A DNA stretch of 64,000 nucleotides. It comes from Mesorhizobium sp. M4B.F.Ca.ET.058.02.1.1. Its GTDB lineage: Bacteria; Pseudomonadota; Alphaproteobacteria; Rhizobiales; Rhizobiaceae. Position 1 is the first letter of the stretch, and each line of letters opens with the position of its first letter. Below the pieces are notes generated by a model. That model made no database searches, had not been told where the DNA came from, and was given only the letters and a program-made list of their open reading frames with translations. Made by a program: the position numbers and the translations under genes. The stretch covers positions 806,001 through 870,000 of the forward strand of contig NZ_CP034450.1 in assembly GCF_003952505.1 (NCBI RefSeq), written 5' to 3'. This document shows, piece after piece, positions 1-7,651 of the stretch.

Positions 1-167
1 CGAGAGCGATCGACCCGAACGATAAAGCGCCGGATGCTCGGCTAACGGGTCGACGAACGAAAGTTGCCCTGGCGCGTATGGCGCGCCGCAATTGGCATAG
101 GCCAAGGCTTCCGTCCCATCGGAACAAATGGGTTTGCTGTGGGGTTTCAAGCGAGGGAAGAGCGCTG

Positions 168-332
168 ATGCCAAACCAGACCAAAGAGCGGCCCCCGCCG
201 AAGCCAGATCCGAAAGAGGCGCAAGTCCGGCCTCATGACAAGGACGCGCCAGAACCTCAGCATGTTGATCCGCCTCCGCGAGATGTCCGAGAGGCGCCGG
301 TTCCAAATCCAAACGGCGATAAGAAGCCTTGA
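168..332 (+). CDS. small hypothetical protein, proline- and charge-rich
   Basis: Encodes 54 residues beginning MPNQTKERPPPKPDP, rich in Pro, Asp, Glu and Lys, with no membrane segment or signal peptide, so it is probably disordered and cytoplasmic. The ATG at 168 was preferred over an in-frame ATG at 78 because a purine-rich GAGGGAAG lies 7 bases upstream. It stands alone in the left host flank, downstream (3') of the tRNA-Ser, which points the other way. The sequence after the stop has a GC-rich inverted repeat ending in a T-rich tract (about 330-390), a possible terminator. No function can be proposed. Confidence 0.5.
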   Translation: MPNQTKERPPPKPDPKEAQVRPHDKDAPEPQHVDPPPRDVREAPVPNPNGDKKP

Positions 333-451
333 CCGCCGGCACGCGGCGAAAATGGCTGCTGCCTCACGGCGGCGGGCTTTCTCTTTTGGGACGGGTTGCC
401 GTTATGGCAAGGTCCGTTTTGCTTGTTAAGTATTTGGTTTTATAGACAACT

Positions 452-541
452 TGGCGGAGGGAGTGGGATTCGAACCCACGGTGAACTTGCGCCCACGCCG
501 GTTTTCAAGACCGGTGCCTTAAACCGCTCGGCCATCCCTCC
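452..541 (-). tRNA. tRNA-Ser(UGA), prophage attachment gene
   Basis: Read on the minus strand the 90-nt gene starts GGAGGGATGGCCGAG, has the anticodon loop CTTGAAA (anticodon TGA), a long variable arm as in all serine tRNAs, the T-loop GGTTCGAATCC and an encoded 3' CCA. It decodes UCA and other UCN codons. Positions 503-542, the 5' half including the anticodon loop, are repeated exactly at 35957-35996, so this gene is a hybrid: its 3' half is original host sequence and its 5' half arrived with the prophage. Its upstream DNA (542-614) is therefore phage DNA. I see no clear promoter there, and the integrase gene, in the same direction, ends only 73 bp upstream. Confidence 0.97.
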
Positions 542-542
542 A
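503..542. repeat. left attachment site (40-bp core)
   Basis: Forty bases identical to 35957-35996. The block covers the tRNA-Ser anticodon loop through its 5' end plus one base. The two copies diverge immediately on both sides, which defines the crossover core. In this copy the flank to the left is the tRNA 3' half and the flank to the right is phage DNA leading to the integrase gene. Confidence 0.93.
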
Positions 543-596
543 ACTAGTTGTCTTTATTGCGCTTTTCAGCTTTCGCCGATTGGCTAAAATGGCCGT

Positions 597-615
597 TTGC
601 TACGCAGTTTGCAAC
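597..615. repeat. candidate integrase arm-type site, left copy
   Basis: The 19-mer TTGCTACGCAGTTTGCAAC lies 54 bp inside the left core and overlaps the integrase stop codon. A copy with 17 of 19 bases matching, in direct orientation, lies near the other end of the prophage. After excision the two would flank the attP core, the expected position of tyrosine-integrase arm sites. The function is inferred from position and similarity. Confidence 0.5.
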
Positions 616-1820
616 TATTTGGTTTTCCGTTCGCTGCTTATAGCCGCCTGCAACGCCGCGTCAACTTGCTCGGCGGCGTCGGCCTGCATTCCCGGCATCA
701 CGTGTGAATAAAGGTCGAGCGTAATACCGATCGTCGAATGCCCCAGGCGCTCGCTCGCCACCTTTGGGTGAATGCCGGCCGACAGCATCTGCGACGCATG
801 GGTATGGCGAAGGTCGTGGAAGCGAATCCGGGGCAGCTTGGTCTTGCCAAGGACGCGGACCCACTCATGCGTCAACGACCTTGGCTGTATCGGCTGACCG
901 TCGATCTGGGCAACCACGAAGCTGTCGGCGTCGGGACGGATGCCAAGCCGCAACTGCTCCTCGGCCTGGCGCGCCCGATGCGCCTTCAGCTCGGCGACGG
1001 TGCTCGCCGACAAGGCGACGGTTCTGGCCCTGCCGCTCTTCGGCTCCTTGTAGCGGACGCCGTCGTCGGTCTGCTCGGCGCTCTCGACGATAGCCAACTG
1101 GCGGAGGTTGTCGCCAAGCTCGACGTGGCGCCACCTCAGGGCAAGGATTTCACCGCGCCGTAGGCCACATGTCACCGCCAAGAGCGTCGGGATAAACATC
1201 CGCGTCGGCCGGAGCGTTTCCAGAAGTGTCGCGGTCTGCGGGACATCGTAGGCCAGCATCTTCTTGCGCTCGACCTTCGGTGGAGTCGACGCCATCGCCG
1301 GGTTGCGGGATAGCCTCTCCCAGGTCACCGCCTGCCCAAGCGCCTTGATGAGAACGCGGCGGTAGTGGTGAACCGTGCGCGGCGCCAGCGGGGGCAGGGG
1401 CTTGGCCTCCTCGCCTTCCTTGCGCTTGCGGTGATCGGTGCGGGGCTTCGTCAGCGCCTCCGAGAGGGCCGCGTCGATGCGGTCTGTCTTTAGCTTGGCG
1501 AGGATCACGGCGCCGATGAGGGGTACTAAGCCCTTGCGGCATATCTCGGTGTATCGCTCAAAGGTCTTCGGCGCGACAGACGGCTTGGTGAACTTCAACC
1601 ACTCATCCAGAAATTCGGCGACGGTCTGTTTCGTTGGCTCGGAGTAGGTGCCAGCGTCGAGTTCGGCGATCAGCCGTGCCGCTTCCTTCTGCGCTTCGCG
1701 CTTCGTGCCGGTGAACGAATGCCATTTGCGTTTCTTCTTGCCGGTCTTGGGATCGGCCTCACCTACGTCGAGCACTATTGCGAAATGGCCTGGCGTGCGC
1801 TCGCGGATGTGTCCTTTCAT
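615..1820 (-). CDS. int: tyrosine recombinase / phage integrase
   Basis: A 401-residue site-specific recombinase that would insert and, with an excisionase, remove this prophage at tRNA-Ser. Residues 1-60 look like the arm-binding domain, about 65-170 is the core-binding SAM-like domain (LDEWLKFTKPSVAPKTFERY), and the C-terminal catalytic domain holds the full set: Arg221 in TCGLRRGEI, a Lys in KEPKSGR (about 258-261), His335 and Arg338 in HDLRH, His361 in LGHS and the nucleophile Tyr371 in LYSH. Its ATG overlaps the stop of the upstream regulator gene (ATGA), so the two are cotranscribed. The gene ends 73 bp from the tRNA it recognises and points toward it. Confidence 0.96.
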   Translation of the reverse strand: MKGHIRERTPGHFAIVLDVGEADPKTGKKKRKWHSFTGTKREAQKEAARLIAELDAGTYSEPTKQTVAEFLDEWLKFTKPSVAPKTFERYTEICRKGLVPLIGAVILAKLKTDRIDAALSEALTKPRTDHRKRKEGEEAKPLPPLAPRTVHHYRRVLIKALGQAVTWERLSRNPAMASTPPKVERKKMLAYDVPQTATLLETLRPTRMFIPTLLAVTCGLRRGEILALRWRHVELGDNLRQLAIVESAEQTDDGVRYKEPKSGRARTVALSASTVAELKAHRARQAEEQLRLGIRPDADSFVVAQIDGQPIQPRSLTHEWVRVLGKTKLPRIRFHDLRHTHASQMLSAGIHPKVASERLGHSTIGITLDLYSHVMPGMQADAAEQVDAALQAAISSERKTK

Positions 1821-2287
1821 TCCTTCGCCTTCGTGACAAATTCGCTCGTCACGTCTCTGGCCCGAACGGGTTTGGAGCCGGACTTGCGACTCTCGAATAT
1901 TAACTCACGCGCCTTCACCAATTCTTTTTCGGCTTCCTCCAGGGCAGTTTCGAGGTTGCCGGTTTGGCGCAGTTTGCGCTCCGCATGCATCAATTGCCCG
2001 ACCGTGATCAGCTGCATCGCCCAGCCTATGGGCACGCGAAGTTCAGAGATGGACTGCTTGCCCAGCATCTGCTCATGCATAAGGTTGATGAGGTCACGCG
2101 TGACGCGCCGGAACTCGTCCGCATGTATGTTGAATATTAGGCCGATTCGCACCAAACGCCGGACGGCATCAGATCGCGTTCCCACCCTGTTCGAATGCTG
2201 CCATTGATCGATCGCCTCCAGTTCCTCGGGCGATATCAGCATATGCAGCCGCTCGGTCTTCTCCCTGCCTCTGTATCCCTTCGGCAC
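1817..2287 (-). CDS. ribbon-helix-helix (CopG/Arc-like) regulator
   Basis: 156 residues if started at the GTG at 2287, chosen because GGGGAGAG lies a few bases upstream; an ATG further upstream at 2350 is open but has no ribosome site. The N-terminal 45 residues (KTERLHMLISPEELEAIDQW then TRSDAVRRLVRIGL) have the beta-strand/helix/helix pattern of RHH DNA-binding proteins, followed by a helical C-terminus with a charged coiled-coil-like tail. It overlaps the integrase start by four bases. Upstream, between it and the divergent excisionase-like gene, are two near-identical palindromes that are its likely operators. It probably controls integrase and its own expression. Confidence 0.75.
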   Translation of the reverse strand: MPKGYRGREKTERLHMLISPEELEAIDQWQHSNRVGTRSDAVRRLVRIGLIFNIHADEFRRVTRDLINLMHEQMLGKQSISELRVPIGWAMQLITVGQLMHAERKLRQTGNLETALEEAEKELVKARELIFESRKSGSKPVRARDVTSEFVTKAKE

Positions 2288-2317
2288 GAACTCTCCCCAT
2301 CTGTGTGTAAATGCAGA

Positions 2318-2377
2318 ATATGCACATATCCCCGTTGCCATCAAGGGCAAAACAGATTAGATCGTATATGCGCATAT
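2318..2377. promoter_or_regulatory. pair of operator-like palindromes in the divergent int/xis control region
   Basis: ATATGCACATAT at 2318-2329 and the perfect palindrome ATATGCGCATAT at 2366-2377 differ by one base and have centres 48 bp apart. They lie between the leftward RHH-regulator/integrase operon and the rightward excisionase-like gene. Position and symmetry suggest binding sites for a dimeric regulator encoded next door, with looping or cooperative binding possible. No experiment supports this. Confidence 0.55.
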
Positions 2378-2406
2378 TCCGCATAACCCGATCAGGGGAA
2401 GACACA

Positions 2407-2616
2407 ATGACACTTGAGGAAGCTTTAGCCCGCCCAACGGTCTCCATCCCTGAGGCTGGCGCACTCTTTTTCAATCTCGGCCGAAACGCCGCCTACAACG
2501 CCGCCCGAGCCGGTGACATTCCTACGATCAAGGTGGGCGGGATCTTTCGTGTTCCCGTGGCTCCGATCGCGGAAAAGCTCGGTTTGCGCACAACCGTAGG
2601 ACGGGCCACGGCATGA
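2407..2616 (+). CDS. excisionase-like / winged-helix DNA-binding protein
   Basis: 69 residues starting MTLEEALARPTVSIPEAG. The pattern, a short helix followed by a tyrosine-containing helix (LGRNAAYNAARAGDIPTIKVGG) and then IFRVPVAPIAEKLG, is that of small MerR/AlpA-like winged-helix proteins that act as excisionases or early activators. The ATG follows AGGGGAAG. It is the first gene of the rightward early operon and overlaps the next start codon by four bases. Its place opposite the integrase operon favours a role in directional control. Confidence 0.65.
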   Translation: MTLEEALARPTVSIPEAGALFFNLGRNAAYNAARAGDIPTIKVGGIFRVPVAPIAEKLGLRTTVGRATA

Positions 2617-2798
2617 TAACTGGCGAGCAGCAACGCGCCTTCGACGATTGGCGCGAACTGGCAACCCGAGCCGCAGAGACCAAGGCCCTCGCCGATGCCG
2701 TCGCGTCGGGGAAGGCCTTCGTCAAGTTCCATTATCTCTTCATTGAAGTCGACTTTCGGCCGACCGCGACGGCATCCAAATCCAAGGATGCCGCATGA
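2613..2798 (+). CDS. hypothetical early phage protein
   Basis: 61 residues, starting MITGEQQRAFDDWRELATRAAE, mostly helical with a hydrophobic aromatic patch (FVKFHYLFIEVDF) near the C-terminus. It overlaps both neighbours by ATGA junctions, so it is translated as part of the early operon. No family was recognised. Confidence 0.6.
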   Translation: MITGEQQRAFDDWRELATRAAETKALADAVASGKAFVKFHYLFIEVDFRPTATASKSKDAA

Positions 2799-3676
2799 TC
2801 CGGAAAGCTACATTGCCGAACCGCGACCTCACCGTAAACGAAGCCTTCGCCCTTACGAAGCGCATTCGCACCGCAGTCGACAAGGTGTGGTCTCTCCTGC
2901 TGGAAGCGCATGATCGCAAAGCCTGGAGGGCTCTCAAGTACCCTTCCTGGGAAGCCTATATCAAAGCAGAATTCCAAATAGGGCGCGCCCATGCCTACCG
3001 GCTTCTGGACCAAGGCCGGGTCATCCGCGCAATCGAGGAAGCCACCGGCAATTTGTCTCCATCTGGAGACATTTCGGAAGCCGCCGCCCGTGACATCAAG
3101 GATGATCTCCCATCCGTGACTGAAGAGATCAAGGCCCGCGTCGAGCAGGGTGAAGTGCCGCAGAAGGCCGCCACCGATGTCATCGCGGCGAAACGCGCCC
3201 AGAAGGATAGGACCAAGGCCGACAAGAAGGCGCAACAGGCCGAGCATGACCGCCAGCGCAACGAAGCCCGCGCAAAACTTCCTGACGCCGTTAAGCAGAG
3301 CGAGGTCGTAAGAGAGGCCGCGATTGCAGCCGCTAAGGCCAGCAAGCCCGATTGCGGCCTGACCGATGCCGAGCGCGTCGCGGAGCTTGAAGAACATGCT
3401 CGCATCGTCGAGGCCGAAAACGCTGAGCTAAAGGTGGAGAACGCCAAGTTCGGCGACATGTGGGTCCAATACCAGAAGGGCGGGTTTGATGCGGTCATCG
3501 CCGGCAAGGACGAGGAAATCCGCTCCCTCAACGCCCGGCTGATCCAAGAAAGCGAAGACAAGGCGGGTTGGATGAACCGCGCGAGGGCGTGGCAGAAGCG
3601 CGCGCTGGATCTCGGCTGGTCCAGCGACGTCGTCATCCCGATCGATCAGCAGTCTGACGAGGTGATCCGGCTTTGA
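2795..3676 (+). CDS. hypothetical early protein with long coiled coil (ParB/KorB-like helical architecture)
   Basis: 293 residues. Residues 1-75 contain a segment resembling an HTH (SWEAYIKAEFQIGRAHAYRLLDQGRVI) of the kind found in phage and plasmid DNA-binding proteins. Residues about 95-160 are Lys/Ala/Glu-rich and 175-250 form a probable coiled coil (ERVAELEEHARIVEAENAELKVEN). It sits before the helicase in the replication operon, so DNA binding or a helper role in replication or partition is plausible, but this is inferred from position and residue pattern only. Confidence 0.6.
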   Translation: MIRKATLPNRDLTVNEAFALTKRIRTAVDKVWSLLLEAHDRKAWRALKYPSWEAYIKAEFQIGRAHAYRLLDQGRVIRAIEEATGNLSPSGDISEAAARDIKDDLPSVTEEIKARVEQGEVPQKAATDVIAAKRAQKDRTKADKKAQQAEHDRQRNEARAKLPDAVKQSEVVREAAIAAAKASKPDCGLTDAERVAELEEHARIVEAENAELKVENAKFGDMWVQYQKGGFDAVIAGKDEEIRSLNARLIQESEDKAGWMNRARAWQKRALDLGWSSDVVIPIDQQSDEVIRL

Positions 3677-4023
3677 CTGACGTGGCCGATCTCATCGACC
3701 GGATAAGGTCGTTCGGCGCGAACATCGTGCTGGATGGCAATTCCCTGCGCATCGTCAACCGACAGAAGCTGCCTCCGGCGGCCGGCGCCTACGTCGCGAA
3801 GCACGGGAAGGCGATCGCCAAATATCTGCGGTCAGATGAAAACATCGAGTTCGAAGAACGCGCGGCCATTATCGAGTTCGAAGGCGGCGCGCCTCGCGAA
3901 TGGGCAGAGCAGTTCGCGCGCTACCTGACGAAGACGAAACCGGCGGCCACCGACGTTATGGAATGGTCGTGGTTCCTGACCACCTGTGGTCGGATGATCG
4001 ACGAAGCGCCGAGGGCTGCATGA
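3673..4023 (+). CDS. small early protein with TubC-docking-like N-terminus
   Basis: 116 residues from a TTG start that overlaps the previous stop (TTGA). The first 50 residues (ADLIDRIRSFGANIVLDGNSLRI, then a Leu-Pro and a basic helix) match the fold pattern of the TubC N-terminal docking domain, a short beta-alpha-beta unit otherwise known from hybrid peptide/polyketide synthases and often seen fused or alone in phage early genes beside helicase/primase. Here it cannot serve a synthase. It more likely mediates a protein contact in the replication module. The family call is from the pattern alone. Confidence 0.55.
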   Translation: MTDVADLIDRIRSFGANIVLDGNSLRIVNRQKLPPAAGAYVAKHGKAIAKYLRSDENIEFEERAAIIEFEGGAPREWAEQFARYLTKTKPAATDVMEWSWFLTTCGRMIDEAPRAA

Positions 4024-5609
4024 ACGCGCTCCTGTCGATGCACCACCAAATCGAGCTTCGCCCGCACCAAGTCCGGACAGAAGAGCTGTTGCGCCAGCGG
4101 ATTCGCGAAGGCGCCCGACGCATCATCCTGGTCGCGCCAACGGCGTTCGGGAAGACAGAAACGGCAATCGACCTGGTGACCAAGAACCAGGCCAAAAAAT
4201 CTCGAGCCTGGTTCATCGTCGACCGCATCACCCTGATCGACCAGACCAGCGGGCGCTTCGCGAAGTACGGCATCGATCACGGCATCATCCAGGCCGACCA
4301 CTGGCTGACCGACCCGACAAAGCCTGTGCAAGTAGCCTCAGCCCAGACGGTCGGCCGCCGGAAATACTCCGACGACGATTTGCCGAAACTCATCATCGTT
4401 GATGAGGCGCACTGCGAATACCAGACCACGCTGGAGCTGATCGACCGCGCGAAAGACGCGATCGTCGTCGGCCTGACCGCAACACCTTTCACCGACGGCA
4501 TGGCCGACCATTGGGATGCGCTGGTCAACGGCGCGACAACGAACCAGCTTCTGGCCGACGGATGGCTGACCCCTCTCAAGATCAAGGCCTGCGTCACGCC
4601 GGACATGAAGGGCGCAAAGAAGGCGTTCACCGGAGAATACGACGACACCGACGCCGGTCAGCGCGGTATCACGATCATCGGCGACGTGATCCACACATGG
4701 GTGCAACAGACGCAGAAGCACTTCGGCGGGCCGGTGAAGACCATCGTGTTCTCGCCGTCGGTCGCGCACGGCGAAGAGCTTTGTCGCCAGTTTGCCGCGG
4801 CTGGGTTCAACTTTCAGCAGATCAGCTATCTCGACGCGTCCGACAACGAGCGGCGCGAAAAGATCGAAGAGTTCCGCAAGCCGGACAGCGCCATTCACGG
4901 GCTGGTATCGTGCGCGGTGCTGACCAAGGGGTTCGACGTGCCGGACGTAAGGTGCGGCATCTCCTGCCGGCCATACCGCAAGTCCTTCAGCTCGCACGTC
5001 CAGGAGCTGGGGCGCGTGATGCGCATTGCCGACGGCAAGGACTTCGGCCTGTGGCTCGATCACTCCGGCAACTGCGTCACATTCGCCGAAGACACCGCCT
5101 GGCTGTTCGAGCACGGCGTGGACAGCCTTTCGAGCGCACAGAAGAAGGACAGCGAGGCTCGCGAGCCAGCGGAGCGGGTAAAGCAGAAATATTTCTGCGG
5201 CGAGTGCGGTCTTCAGATGGAGCCGCATCACGATACATGCCTGTCGTGTGGTTGGCGCCGGCCGAAGTACGGCGAGATCCAGGTGGTTGAAGGCGAGTTG
5301 ATCGACGTCGACTTCTCGATCAGGAATGCCTTCGAGCCTCGCAAGGGCCTACGCGCCAAATGCCTCGATGATCCGCGGGCGATATGGAACACCGCGCTGG
5401 CCTACTGCCTGTCAAACGGCAGGAAGGGCGACGAGGCCTCGCGCAAATGGGCCTATGGCGTCTGGCGCGGAATTTATCCCGGCAGCAAGCTTCCTTACGG
5501 GCTCTACGAGACCGCTTGCGAACCGGCAAGGGTCCAGGTCGATGAGTGGCAACTGGTCGAGCGTGAGGTGAAGCGCTTCCGCAAAGGTTCTCAGCGGAGG
5601 GCTGCATGA
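4020..5609 (+). CDS. superfamily 2 DEAH helicase of the phage replication module
   Basis: 529 residues from the ATG at 4020, which overlaps the previous stop; the frame is open further upstream but that part has no start signal. Motifs appear in order: IELRPHQ at about 11, Walker A APTAFGKTE (39-47), Walker B DEAH (128-131), motif III TAT (153-155), and motif VI QELGRVMR in the second RecA domain. Near the C-terminus a zinc ribbon CGEC...CLSCGW is visible. Such proteins unwind DNA for phage replication. It is followed by a TOPRIM primase with a four-base overlap, forming a helicase-primase pair. Confidence 0.9.
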   Translation: MNALLSMHHQIELRPHQVRTEELLRQRIREGARRIILVAPTAFGKTETAIDLVTKNQAKKSRAWFIVDRITLIDQTSGRFAKYGIDHGIIQADHWLTDPTKPVQVASAQTVGRRKYSDDDLPKLIIVDEAHCEYQTTLELIDRAKDAIVVGLTATPFTDGMADHWDALVNGATTNQLLADGWLTPLKIKACVTPDMKGAKKAFTGEYDDTDAGQRGITIIGDVIHTWVQQTQKHFGGPVKTIVFSPSVAHGEELCRQFAAAGFNFQQISYLDASDNERREKIEEFRKPDSAIHGLVSCAVLTKGFDVPDVRCGISCRPYRKSFSSHVQELGRVMRIADGKDFGLWLDHSGNCVTFAEDTAWLFEHGVDSLSSAQKKDSEAREPAERVKQKYFCGECGLQMEPHHDTCLSCGWRRPKYGEIQVVEGELIDVDFSIRNAFEPRKGLRAKCLDDPRAIWNTALAYCLSNGRKGDEASRKWAYGVWRGIYPGSKLPYGLYETACEPARVQVDEWQLVEREVKRFRKGSQRRAA

Positions 5610-6535
5610 CGACCATCGACCAGGCCATCAGCAACGCCTGCGATCAGGCCGGCATCGTGCCGCCCAAGGCGATGACGCGCTTCGGCCAGTGGCTGAAGAC
5701 CGACACGTTGGCGGGAAAGTCCGGCAAGGGTGACGGGCGAGTGATCGTCAACGAACTGAACGTCACAGCCTGGAACTGGCAGACCGGCGAAAAGGTGACC
5801 GTCTGGCTGAAGGATGATGTTTCCCCGGTCGAGCGCCGCAAGATCGCCCGCGACATCGAGGCAGCCAACAAGAAGAAGCTGCAGCGTGCGAAAGAGGCGG
5901 CCGGCAAGGCACAGGCGATGATGGCGAGGGCCTCACCGTCGCAACATCCCTACCTGAGCACCAAGGGCTTCCCGCACGAGCGGGCGTTGGTCATCGAGGC
6001 GGGCGCGGTCAAGGCGATCGGCGGCGAATACAGCTCCTACCTCCTGCCTGACAACGGCGGCGAGCGGGCGATTCTGATCCCGGCTCGCATCGGCTCCAAG
6101 GTGTCGAGCCTGCAATTGATCTGGGAAGACGGAACGAAGAAGTTCCTGGCCGGCGGCGAGATGGAACGCGCCTGTCATCGCGTTTCGACCGGGGCCTTCA
6201 CCTGGTTCTGCGAAGGCTATGCAACGGCACTGTCACTGCGGACCGTCGTCAAGGCGCTGCATCGGAACGACTGCATCCTGTGCTGCTTCTCGGCTTACAA
6301 CGTGCTGGCGGTCGCGCGGTCGACCAAGGGGCGCCGCGCCATCCTTACCGATAATGACAAGCCGCTGGCGCAATACGGCGGGCTCGGCACCGGCGAGTAT
6401 TTCGCGCGCCAGGCCGACATCCCCTTCCTGATTCCGCCGCAACTCGGCGACGATCTGAACGACGTGCATTTGCGGGAAGGCATCTTCCCGGTGCAGCGCA
6501 TGGTGTCCAACTTCTTGCGGGAGGCGACCATGTAG
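5606..6535 (+). CDS. TOPRIM-domain primase-like protein
   Basis: 309 residues. The C-terminal half carries the TOPRIM signature: an acidic residue in FCEGYATALSL and the DxD of ILTDNDKP, with GLGTGEYFA following. The N-terminal half (NVTAWNWQTGEK, a basic helix, then SQHPYLSTKGF) resembles the regulatory part of phage and plasmid primase-helicases, but I see no zinc-binding CHC2 finger. It overlaps the helicase gene. Role: RNA primer synthesis for phage replication, probably with the helicase. Confidence 0.82.
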   Translation: MTTIDQAISNACDQAGIVPPKAMTRFGQWLKTDTLAGKSGKGDGRVIVNELNVTAWNWQTGEKVTVWLKDDVSPVERRKIARDIEAANKKKLQRAKEAAGKAQAMMARASPSQHPYLSTKGFPHERALVIEAGAVKAIGGEYSSYLLPDNGGERAILIPARIGSKVSSLQLIWEDGTKKFLAGGEMERACHRVSTGAFTWFCEGYATALSLRTVVKALHRNDCILCCFSAYNVLAVARSTKGRRAILTDNDKPLAQYGGLGTGEYFARQADIPFLIPPQLGDDLNDVHLREGIFPVQRMVSNFLREATM

Positions 6536-6564
6536 CAGTCGATCGGCCGCAAGGTGCCAAGGCC

Positions 6565-6792
6565 ATGCGGGCAGCGGCGTCATCGCCTGAGCCTGCATCC
6601 GGGAGCGGTCTGGTAAAGCCGTTCGTCGCGCCGGACAACAGCGACAACATATTCTGCACCAAGCCCCGGCCGCGCCGGGCGGAGACAATCCGGGATACGA
6701 GACCGGCTCCGATCGCAGAGGCACCATTACCCACACAGGACGCACCCGGAAACGAGGTGCAGCCTCTCCCTGATCGTCTGGATGGTCTTTGA
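6565..6792 (+). CDS. uncertain small phage protein
   Basis: 75 residues, Pro/Ala-rich, beginning MRAAASSPEPASG. A weak AAGG lies upstream. The frame is open back to the end of the primase gene, where the sequence reads ATG TAG; one extra base there would create an overlapping start, so the native start may have been lost. The region from 6793 to 6995 has no gene I can support. Low confidence that this is expressed. Confidence 0.3.
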   Translation: MRAAASSPEPASGSGLVKPFVAPDNSDNIFCTKPRPRRAETIRDTRPAPIAEAPLPTQDAPGNEVQPLPDRLDGL

Positions 6793-6995
6793 GAGGTGCC
6801 GCTGCCAGTCGAGGCAGGTGTAGGGCCGACAGGGTAACCCCGGCTCGCGTCTCTTCCCGAGACAATCACCTATCCAGATGTGCGCGTACCCCGTCCCAAT
6901 CGGCACGGTAACGCGTCACGCTTCGTCCCGATGGGCGAAGTGTGTCTAGCAGAAAGGAATGCCGGGTTAGGGCAGGCCCGAAAACAGAGGTAGAG

Positions 6996-7391
6996 ATGAC
7001 ACAACAACAGCCACTTCGGTTCTTTCAGTTCTCGTCCTTCAACAAGCGAGGAGGTAAGACGCACCCGCGTGTTGCCCGCACCCGGAACCGCGTCCTCGAC
7101 CTGTGGGAGGGAATGGCCAGCTACTCCACCATCGCCGAGGAATTGGACATCTCCATCAGCACAGTGGTCGAGTGCATAGCCAGGGCGAAACGGCTCAAAG
7201 ATCCTCGCGCCGAGCGACCGTACCGGCATCGAAAAATCCAGATCGCAGAAAAGCGTCGTCGAGAGATCAGGCGACTGCTCGATGACGGCTATCGGCCACG
7301 CGAGATAGCCAAGCGGCTAGGAGTTTCCAAGCGCCTTGTCCTAATCAGGATGCGAGAGAGCGACCCGTCTACAGTAGAGCAAACTAGATGA
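6996..7391 (+). CDS. HTH DNA-binding protein upstream of terminase
   Basis: 131 residues from the ATG at 6996, which has AGAGG 6 bases upstream. Two helix-turn-helix segments are visible: STIAEELDISISTVVECIARA (about 35-55) and PREIAKRLGVSKRLVLIRM (about 98-116), both of the sigma-70 region 4/transposase type. It overlaps the next gene by ATGA. It could be a late-gene activator or the DNA-recognition component of the terminase; the position directly before two terminase genes fits either. Confidence 0.65.
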   Translation: MTQQQPLRFFQFSSFNKRGGKTHPRVARTRNRVLDLWEGMASYSTIAEELDISISTVVECIARAKRLKDPRAERPYRHRKIQIAEKRRREIRRLLDDGYRPREIAKRLGVSKRLVLIRMRESDPSTVEQTR

Positions 7392-7651
7392 AGGGACGGA
7401 AGACAGGCGGCAGGGTTGCAGGCACGCCGAACAAGGTCACGGCCTCTATCAAGGAAGCCGTGACAGAGGCTTTTGAGAAGGCCGGTGGCGTTGACTATCT
7501 CGTAAAGCTTGCCGCCGAGGACCCTCGCACATTCTGTGGCCTTGTCGGCAAGGTGATACCTCTCCAGGTGGACGCCAAGCTTGATGGACCGCTCACGGTT
7601 CAAGTCCTAAAGCTGGCCGGGTCAGATGCCGACAATCCAGCTTCCAAATAA
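7388..7651 (+). CDS. small terminase-subunit-like protein
   Basis: 87 residues: a basic start (MKGRKTGGRVAGTPNKVTASIKEAVTEAF) followed by a helical region ending VGKVIPLQVDAKLDGP. This GRxxGTPNK ... VIPL pattern is common to short proteins that precede large terminases in proteobacterial phages. It overlaps the large terminase by 26 bp. The exact DNA-recognition role is inferred from this position. Confidence 0.65.
   Translation: MKGRKTGGRVAGTPNKVTASIKEAVTEAFEKAGGVDYLVKLAAEDPRTFCGLVGKVIPLQVDAKLDGPLTVQVLKLAGSDADNPASK

Noticed and set aside
2732..3397. 221-codon minus-strand frame in the early operon
   Set aside because: Antisense to an operon gene with perfect ATGA junctions on both sides.
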